Shown here: positions 43,111 to 48,766 of the stretch, one piece after another | Layout of the letters: each line of letters opens with the position of its first letter | Numbering within the stretch: position 1 is the first letter of the stretch | From: Methanobacteriota archaeon | Lineage (GTDB): Archaea; Thermoplasmatota; E2; DHVEG-1 | Assembly: GCA_903877165.1 (NCBI GenBank) | Contig: CAIRCU010000022.1 | Coordinates: 1 to 48,766 of the forward strand | Direction of reading: 5' to 3' | DNA length: 48,766 nt | Program-made: the position numbers and the translations under genes | The notes under the pieces: model-generated | Databases searched by the model: none | Told to the model about the DNA's origin: nothing | What the model saw: the letters and a program-made list of their open reading frames with translations, nothing else

Positions 43111-44649
43111 TCAGGAAAGGAGCCGCTGAATCGTCAAGGTGCCGATGATTTTCCCCTCAGCATCAGCACAGGGCACAATCGTCACAGACTGCCGGCATAC
43201 CGCCCCCACGGGACCCGTGATATCCTCGATGCGATCCCAAATCGCCACCCCCGTAGAGAACACCATATAGTCATCGTCATACGCCCGCTGCGCCTGCTCC
43301 CGAGGCAGGAAATCAAACTCATTTTTCCCTAGCATTGCATCCACGGTCACATTCCAGGCTTTCGCTTTCGCGGCGTTGACCATGACAAAGCGATGCTGAT
43401 CATCCTTAAAACAGACGAGCTCAGGCAGATTGTCCAGCAGCATCTGCAGCCGCCCCCTCGTACGAGTGAGCTCCAGCTCCGCCTGCCGTAAGGTAGTGAT
43501 ATCCCGGGAAATCCCCATCGTGCCGATGACGTCACCCTCCACCGAGTACCGTGGAATCTTGGTCACGATTACCCACCGCTCGACCTCGGATGCGTCCACG
43601 AGATGCTCGACCTTATTGGTAATCGGCACCCCGGACTGCAGCACCGCCTGATCATCGTCACGGATCCGCTGAGCAACCTCAGCGGGCAGGAAATCGAAAT
43701 CCGTCTTCCCAATCATCTGATCCAGCCGGACGTGCGCATGCTCCGCCTTAGCCTTATTCACCAGGATGAACCGATGCTGCGCATCCTTGAAGTACACCGA
43801 ATCGGGGACATTGTCCAGCAGCGTGCGGAACAGCTCATGTTCTTTCATCCTCGTGCGCTCCGCCTCGTTGCGCGCCGTGATATCACGAAAAATGAGCACG
43901 AAGTTATCTAGCTCGTTGTCCTTCTTCACTAGGAAAAACGAGCTGATCTCCACCTCAAGCACCTGCTTCGCCGTCGTCTGAATCTCCGTCGTGTAACTCG
44001 CAGCCTTCTTCTCCGAGAGAAGCTGTTCGAACTGACTGACGACCACCGGCATGGACCGCGCCGTCAACAACTCCATGTTAAAGAGGTTCTTCGTCACCAA
44101 ATCCTGCTTCGTGATATCCAGCAACTCGCACATCCTCGTATTGACATCCACGATATCCCCATGAGCATCAAGTACGATGATGCCGTCCGTCGCGTACTCG
44201 AACAGACCGCGGTACTTCTTCTCGCTCTCCTTGAGCCGCTGCTCAGCTGTCCGCCGCTCCTGGATATCCCACAGGAGCACGAACATCACGATACGGCCCT
44301 CCATCCGGAACACCGACAGGCGCGCCTCTACCGGTCGCCGCATCCCATCCTTACAGACGCAATCCGTCTCCACGTTCAGGCCGCCGCGTGCGGCCAGCTC
44401 ATCACGAATTCCGTCCCAGTCCGTCTCCACCGGCAGGAGATCACGCAGCGACAGCCGATGCAGCTCAGTGTACTCATAGCCTAAGAACTCCGAGGACCGA
44501 TGGTTCGCCTCAAGGATCTGCCCGGATAAATCCGCGAGGAACGCCGCGGCATTCACCCGCTCAAAAAGCGTCGTATACCGATCATGAGCAACCGATGAGC
44601 TCTGAAAAGCATCCTCTGAAGCAGAGTCGTGCATCTCAGGCATCACCAC
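43111..44649 (-). CDS. multi-PAS sensor protein without output domain
   Basis: The 512 residues contain four PAS domains in a row (about 20-135, 140-262, 268-390 and 395-510), each ending in a PAC-like DIQERR, DITARNEAE or DITTLRQAE linker. The third and fourth are near copies of each other (FKDAQHRFILVN / FKDDQHRFVMVN, and FDFLP in both). No kinase, DNA-binding or GGDEF-type domain and no membrane segment is present, so it must signal through a partner. Confidence 0.9.
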   Translation of the reverse strand: MVMPEMHDSASEDAFQSSSVAHDRYTTLFERVNAAAFLADLSGQILEANHRSSEFLGYEYTELHRLSLRDLLPVETDWDGIRDELAARGGLNVETDCVCKDGMRRPVEARLSVFRMEGRIVMFVLLWDIQERRTAEQRLKESEKKYRGLFEYATDGIIVLDAHGDIVDVNTRMCELLDITKQDLVTKNLFNMELLTARSMPVVVSQFEQLLSEKKAASYTTEIQTTAKQVLEVEISSFFLVKKDNELDNFVLIFRDITARNEAERTRMKEHELFRTLLDNVPDSVYFKDAQHRFILVNKAKAEHAHVRLDQMIGKTDFDFLPAEVAQRIRDDDQAVLQSGVPITNKVEHLVDASEVERWVIVTKIPRYSVEGDVIGTMGISRDITTLRQAELELTRTRGRLQMLLDNLPELVCFKDDQHRFVMVNAAKAKAWNVTVDAMLGKNEFDFLPREQAQRAYDDDYMVFSTGVAIWDRIEDITGPVGAVCRQSVTIVPCADAEGKIIGTLTIQRLLS

Positions 44650-44690
44650 TCACCCAGCATCCCTTCACCTGTTGCAAATCCCCCAATGGT

Positions 44691-45722
44691 TTATAAATCT
44701 GCGGCTTCCACCACCAGCCGCCAGAGCACCCCTTGGCTACTAAGCTCAAAGCGCCGAGGCTGGAACTGTTGTAACAACCAGATGTTCGTCTTCGTATGAC
44801 TGCTGCATTCTCGAATCAGACAGGCGGACCGCTGCGGACAAGCCACCATGTACGGAAGCACTTGATCCACACTATACTGATCGAGCGTCGCGCCAGCGCG
44901 GATATCAGCCACGAGACGCTGAACTGCGGTCCGGCCGACTTGCTCCGCAGGAAGTCTGCGTTCACCCAGCACCGCGGCCCCCAGGATCGTCCGATCCGTC
45001 GAAGACCACACCGTCACCCCGGTCCCTACGGACGGCGACGTCATGGTCTCAACCTGCACGCGCGCCTCAAGACTCGCAGCCGTCGCCTCCTTGATGATCG
45101 CGTGCTTCATGCGCGCAGCGACATGCTCCGGCAGCCCAGAGCTGTGGATAATCCCGTCGATGACCGTGAACGTCTCAGGGGTTTCGACGACAAACGGCTG
45201 GAGGCTAGTGCTTGGAGAAATCGTCAAGGAGGCTTCGCCGCCTCCACGCGGGTAATACCCTCGTTTCTTCAATGACGCCTCGGCATTCACCCCCATACGT
45301 TTCACCAGCGGCAAGAAGACGTGCGCGAAATAATCCCAGGACGGCGCCCAGAGCACATCCGTCCCTCCTGTGAGATTTATGGTCAGCGGCCCGGTGGTTT
45401 TCAATGCCCCCAGTAGACAAGCCTGAAAAATCAATGTGATGTTCCCCGCAGTACCGATGTCGAACGTATACGTCCCCGTGCGGACTTCTCCTGGCGAAAA
45501 CTGGATGGTTGGTGATCCGATGGCAAGCCCGGTGACCTCTGCGTTGCACAGTGCCTGCATGCAGGAGATCGCGGTGTAATGTTGTGGTCGCAACCCCGGG
45601 ATCGGGCGTTTCGCCCGGATGTTGGTAATCTCGATGGGCGTATGCGTGTACACTGAGTATGCTATGGCGGTGCGGAGGATCTGGCCGCCTCCTTCTCCGT
45701 TGGAGCCGTCAATCGTGAGCAT
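44691..45722 (-). CDS. rtcA: RNA 3'-terminal phosphate cyclase
   Basis: This 343-residue enzyme converts RNA 3'-phosphate ends to 2',3'-cyclic phosphate with ATP. The N-terminus DGSNGEGGGQILRTA and internal GLPEHVAARM are conserved. The adenylated nucleophile is His309 in CSSHTKTNIW, at the same number as in the E. coli enzyme. It lies 7 bases after pncC on the same strand and is probably co-transcribed. Confidence 0.96.
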   Translation of the reverse strand: MLTIDGSNGEGGGQILRTAIAYSVYTHTPIEITNIRAKRPIPGLRPQHYTAISCMQALCNAEVTGLAIGSPTIQFSPGEVRTGTYTFDIGTAGNITLIFQACLLGALKTTGPLTINLTGGTDVLWAPSWDYFAHVFLPLVKRMGVNAEASLKKRGYYPRGGGEASLTISPSTSLQPFVVETPETFTVIDGIIHSSGLPEHVAARMKHAIIKEATAASLEARVQVETMTSPSVGTGVTVWSSTDRTILGAAVLGERRLPAEQVGRTAVQRLVADIRAGATLDQYSVDQVLPYMVACPQRSACLIRECSSHTKTNIWLLQQFQPRRFELSSQGVLWRLVVEAADL

Positions 45723-45729
45723 TTACAAG

Positions 45730-46221
45730 TCACCCTTCAGGGAGGAGTTCGTTGAGGAGGCGGAGTGCTTCGGTGCAGGTGCTCGCTTTGTTCTGAAGTC
45801 TGTCTCCTTTGAAGAGGAACCGGCGTACAACGAGTGTTTGTGGGGTTGCTATGGCGATGTAGACGAGTCCTACGGGCTTGGCTGGCGTTCCTCCCGTGGG
45901 TCCGGCGATGCCGGTGGTCGCGATCCCGTAGTCGACGTGGGAGCGTTCGCGGACGCCTTGGGCCATGGCCCTGGCGGTCTCTTCGCTGACGGCCCCGTGG
46001 GTCTGCAGCAGCTGTGTAGGGACGCCGAGAAGGTCTTGCTTGGCTTTGTTGCTGTAGGTGACAAGGCCGCGGTCGAAGTACTCGGAGCTTCCTGAGACGT
46101 CGGTGAGCAGGCTGGCGAGCAGTCCGCCAGTGCAGGATTCCGCGGTCGCGACTGTGATGTGAAGGGCTCGGAGTCTTTCAGAGGTTTTATTAAGAAGTTG
46201 TTCATCTACCACGTGAGACAC
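45730..46221 (-). CDS. pncC: CinA C-terminal domain protein (NMN amidohydrolase-like)
   Basis: The protein has 163 residues and is a stand-alone CinA C-terminal domain. The signature TVATAESCTGGLLASLLTDVSGSSEYFDRG holds the catalytic Ser/Lys region, followed by VDYGIATTGIAGPTGGTPAKPVG. It probably deamidates nicotinamide mononucleotide to nicotinate mononucleotide. It is divergent from tRNA-Glu, 76 bases away. Confidence 0.93.
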   Translation of the reverse strand: MSHVVDEQLLNKTSERLRALHITVATAESCTGGLLASLLTDVSGSSEYFDRGLVTYSNKAKQDLLGVPTQLLQTHGAVSEETARAMAQGVRERSHVDYGIATTGIAGPTGGTPAKPVGLVYIAIATPQTLVVRRFLFKGDRLQNKASTCTEALRLLNELLPEG

Positions 46222-46297
46222 CCGACAGTAGAATCAGGGATTTATGATATAAGGTTTCACGGCTGAAAGAGGCAGTTGGCCTCTCGGGGTGTGTCCT

Positions 46298-46372
46298 GCT
46301 CCTGTGGTGTAGTCCGGCCAATCATTTCGGCCTTTCGAGCCGACGACTCGGGTTCGAATCCCGACAGGAGCA
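46298..46372 (+). tRNA. tRNA-Glu (TTC)
   Basis: This is a complete cloverleaf. The acceptor is GCTCCTG/CAGGAGC with discriminator A. The anticodon stem TCGGC/GCCGA has loop CTTTCGA, so the anticodon is TTC. The T arm is CTCGG-GTTCGAAT-CCCGA-like. No intron is seen. The 3' end is followed after 50 bases by a tyrosine recombinase gene, the usual layout of an integration site. Confidence 0.95.
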
Positions 46373-46422
46373 TTAATACCAAACCTTAAAAGCCCCCATT
46401 TCTTCACTCCTGATGGAGGCTT

Positions 46423-47646
46423 ATGACTGCTGACTATTCAACACGGATAGCTAAAGCCAAACAGCATCTGCAAAACAGCAAGATCAATTCATCAAACAAG
46501 ACTCATATAAACAAATTCGTGGATAGGCTTTCAGGAGAGGGCATCAAGCCAGTCAGGCAACTCAAATATCTCTATACTCTCAAGACTCTCTCCGAGATGA
46601 TTGGCAAAGATTTCTCTGCATGTTCAAAGGACGACATCGTGGCCGTGCTAGCGAAGATTAACAACTCACCATATGAGAATTGGACCAAACGGGACTTCAT
46701 GGTGGTCCTCAAGCGATTCTTTCGCTGGCTTCGGGAGGAAGAGGGGCAAATGTTTGATCGGGCCCAATATCCACGCGAAGTTAGCTGGATAACGACCGGG
46801 AAGAAGATTGACAACAAGAAGCTGCCAAAGCAACTCCTGACCATCGACGATGTCCAATTGCTAGCTGCCGCAGCATTGAATCTTCGAGATAAATGCTTCG
46901 TTCTGGTCCTATACGATTCAGGAGCACGAATAGGTGAAATCCTGAATATCAAGTTGAAGGACATCGAGTTTGACAAGTTTGGAGCTAAGATAATGCTCTC
47001 AGGCAAAACCGGTGAGAGAAGAATTCGGGTATTGGCCTCAGCTCCAGCTATCAGTAACTGGCTACTAGCACATCCAGATAGAGATAACCCTGAGAGCACC
47101 TTGTTTTGCGGTGTTTGGTCAAAAAAAAGAGGCGAGGAGATTGGATATCAGACATTCCGCATGATACTGACTGACCTCAAGAAAAAGACAGGGCTGAAGA
47201 AGCCGGTAAACCCCCACCAGTTCCGCCATAGCCGGGCCACCGAGCTGGCCCAGAGTTTTACTGAAGCACAACTCTGTGAGTACTTTGGCTGGGTTCAAGG
47301 GAGCCAAGAGGCTGCGACGTATGTCCATCTGTGTGGCAGGGACATGGACAACGCTGTGCTCAAGTTGAATGGGATTGAGGATGAGGAAAAGAAAGAAAGC
47401 CAATTCAGACAGATTGCTTGCCCGCGCTGCAAGACAAAGAACTCACCAGGGAGTAAGTTTTGCAGCAACTGCAGTTTGGGGCTTGACGTCAAGACGATGA
47501 TGGACTACGAACAAGCAAAAGACGACCTCATCAAAGGTGGCATCAGTATTTTCAATGATGATGGCACCATGAAGAAGGATGCCGAGCAAATCATCCTCCA
47601 GCTACTGCGATTGCTTCGGCAGAAAGAGAACAAGACCGGCTGTTGA
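46423..47646 (+). CDS. tyrosine recombinase/integrase with C-terminal zinc ribbon
   Basis: This is a 407-residue site-specific recombinase. The N-terminal SAM-like core-binding domain is about residues 8-125 and the catalytic domain about 135-315. It has Arg169 (SGARIGEIL), His265 and Arg268 (HQFRHSRATE) and the nucleophile Tyr300 (ATYVHLCGRD). A zinc ribbon follows (Cys333, Cys336, Cys347, Cys350; CPRCKTKN/CSNCS). TGGAGG lies just before the ATG. Its place beside the tRNA-Glu 3' end suggests it integrated this element there. Confidence 0.93.
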   Translation: MTADYSTRIAKAKQHLQNSKINSSNKTHINKFVDRLSGEGIKPVRQLKYLYTLKTLSEMIGKDFSACSKDDIVAVLAKINNSPYENWTKRDFMVVLKRFFRWLREEEGQMFDRAQYPREVSWITTGKKIDNKKLPKQLLTIDDVQLLAAAALNLRDKCFVLVLYDSGARIGEILNIKLKDIEFDKFGAKIMLSGKTGERRIRVLASAPAISNWLLAHPDRDNPESTLFCGVWSKKRGEEIGYQTFRMILTDLKKKTGLKKPVNPHQFRHSRATELAQSFTEAQLCEYFGWVQGSQEAATYVHLCGRDMDNAVLKLNGIEDEEKKESQFRQIACPRCKTKNSPGSKFCSNCSLGLDVKTMMDYEQAKDDLIKGGISIFNDDGTMKKDAEQIILQLLRLLRQKENKTGC

Positions 47647-47714
47647 AATATGTAATCTGAAAGGCATCCTACAGCGGGAAGAATGGAGAAAAAGAGAAGG
47701 AGGAAACACTTTTG

Positions 47715-48071
47715 ATGAAACATAAGATATTCAAATTCCAGCAATTCATAGAATGGGAAGTCTTTAGACCATTATCAAGAATCATGACTATAACGAAGAA
47801 TAAAATAATCCCTGAAAAACAGGAGATGATAAACAAGAACAGATTTGAAATCCTGGAAGATCTGAGAGAATCGTTTCACTGGGAAGATAGATGGGAACAT
47901 TTCTCGGATAGGGAGTATGTCGATGAAACATATAGGCAATTTAAAATATTATTAGATAAAACTGGTGAATTCCATGATGAAAAGGACCGGGCGTTTTATG
48001 ACATCGTCATGTGTATCTTTGACGAATGCGAGGTAAAAAAAGATCAAAAGCCAGAGGAAGCGAACAGTTGA
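47715..48071 (+). CDS. hypothetical protein on the integrated element
   Basis: The product has 118 residues from ATG 47715, preceded by GGAGG. It is charged and helical (RFEILEDLRESFHWEDRWEHF), with no motif, signal or membrane segment that I recognise. Its codons are more A+T-rich than those of the chromosomal genes to the left, in keeping with a mobile origin. Confidence 0.6.
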   Translation: MKHKIFKFQQFIEWEVFRPLSRIMTITKNKIIPEKQEMINKNRFEILEDLRESFHWEDRWEHFSDREYVDETYRQFKILLDKTGEFHDEKDRAFYDIVMCIFDECEVKKDQKPEEANS

Positions 48072-48156
48072 AGAAGCCCATGGGAAAAATTCTTGACTAA
48101 TGTCAGCGAACGTTTTGACTGGGGGCCCTCAGTTGTTCATTGGTGACGGAATATTA

Positions 48157-48766
48157 TTATATGTCCAGATTCGCTCCGTTTACCCGCAGCCACTCCTTCT
48201 TCTCATGGTAGTTTGGCATGACGGATTCGACCGTCTCCCAGAAAGCAGGGCTGTGATCCTTCCTTTTCGCGTGGGCCAGTTCGTGTACGACGATATAATC
48301 AATAACGCTCATGGGTGCGAGCATGACTTTCCAATGGAAGTTCAGGTTCTTATTGCCCCAGGAAGCCCAACGTTTCTTCAAGTCGAGGACACGCACATTG
48401 ACATTACCAATACCCATCTTTTTCCTGTAAAATTCGACCCGCTGGGAAAGATGTTTCTTTCCCTGCTCTCTATAGAAGCCGATGAACAGGTTCTTAGCTC
48501 TAGGCGCATCCTTCTCCCGTAAAATGAAGAAACCATTCGTGAGTGCAAGCGGGATGTCTATGGTCCCATCGAGCTTCAGTCTGTAGCTTCTGCCCATGTA
48601 CAAGAATCCCTCGCCGCTCGCAATTTTCCTTTCGGCCTTCGTCCTGTTCAGTTCCCTAAACTCTGTGATTGATTTGTGTATCCAGAATCTCTTCATATCT
48701 ACGATTGCGTTAATCCTCTCTTTTGCGACGTTCTTAGGGGCCCTTACAATCACGTTGCCATTCGGT
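48157..48766 (-). CDS. DUF45/YgjP-like metallopeptidase, 5' end cut by the window
   Basis: On the minus strand the frame is open through the window edge (upstream residues read PNGNV before IVRAPKNV), so the true start lies beyond 48766. The visible 200 or so residues carry the zinc site HELAHAKRKDHSPAFW (HExxH plus a third His) and the family ending PNYHEKKEWLR. DUF45 proteins are zinc-dependent hydrolases often found beside restriction-modification genes and on mobile elements. The substrate is unknown. Confidence 0.88.
   Translation of the reverse strand, partial: PNGNVIVRAPKNVAKERINAIVDMKRFWIHKSITEFRELNRTKAERKIASGEGFLYMGRSYRLKLDGTIDIPLALTNGFFILREKDAPRAKNLFIGFYREQGKKHLSQRVEFYRKKMGIGNVNVRVLDLKKRWASWGNKNLNFHWKVMLAPMSVIDYIVVHELAHAKRKDHSPAFWETVESVMPNYHEKKEWLRVNGANLDI

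Noticed and set aside
1-48766. CRISPR arrays and rRNA genes
   Set aside because: No regularly spaced direct repeats and no rRNA-like sequence were seen.

Overview
The window is a piece of an archaeal chromosome. It encodes archaeal ribosomal proteins S13, S4 and S11 followed by RNA polymerase subunit D, plus L37e next to an Sm-like protein, archaeal SepF, 4-demethylwyosine synthase, a group II thermosome and archaeal-type AsnRS and TrpRS. AT-rich TATA boxes precede many genes, and many starts also have Shine-Dalgarno sequences. The large set of secreted cysteine peptidases (papain C1 and gingipain C25 families) recalls sediment Thermoplasmatota such as MBG-D/Thermoprofundales, whose genomes are known for extracellular gingipain- and papain-like enzymes. 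That placement is an inference; no rRNA gene is present.

Layout. 1-127: right end of an IS200/IS605-type element with stable hairpins. 0.2-5.3 kb: small conserved and membrane proteins, a secreted papain-like peptidase, a 46-residue zinc ribbon and a secreted C25 peptidase. 5.5-6.1 kb: a reading frame broken by one amber codon. 6.3-10.8 kb: an anchored metallo-beta-lactamase-fold protein, a membrane protein, tRNA-Pro(CGG) and a second C25 peptidase with two PKD domains. 11-20.2 kb: the information-processing core (rpo3, rps11, rps4, rps13, asnS, acyP, SRAP protein, rpl37e, lsm, PUA protein, esterase, sepF, taw1) with several zinc micro-proteins. 20.4-25.9 kb: a 1198-residue anchored extracellular protein, trpS and a conserved hypothetical. 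25.9-31.5 kb: CBS protein, universal stress protein, DnaK/GrpE and thermosome. 31.7-37.0 kb: accessory region with a transposase remnant, an arylsulfotransferase-like protein, and a rhodanese-papain fusion flanked by two inverted copies of a Cys-rich gene. 37.1-41.4 kb: a leader peptide with alternative hairpins, an ACT-like protein, a fused LeuC-LeuD and a split LeuC/LeuD pair. 41.4-46.3 kb: secreted hydrolase, PAS-only sensor, rtcA and pncC. 46.3 kb to the end: tRNA-Glu(UUC) followed by a tyrosine recombinase and cargo, the left end of an integrated element that runs out of the window.

Taken together, the secreted and membrane-anchored peptidases suggest growth on extracellular protein, and the leu-type genes show retained branched-chain or 2-oxoacid synthesis. 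The least explained parts are the leader/hairpin region before the ACT-leuCD genes, the degenerate rhodanese-papain protein with its inverted Cys-rich flanking genes, and the amber-interrupted gene.
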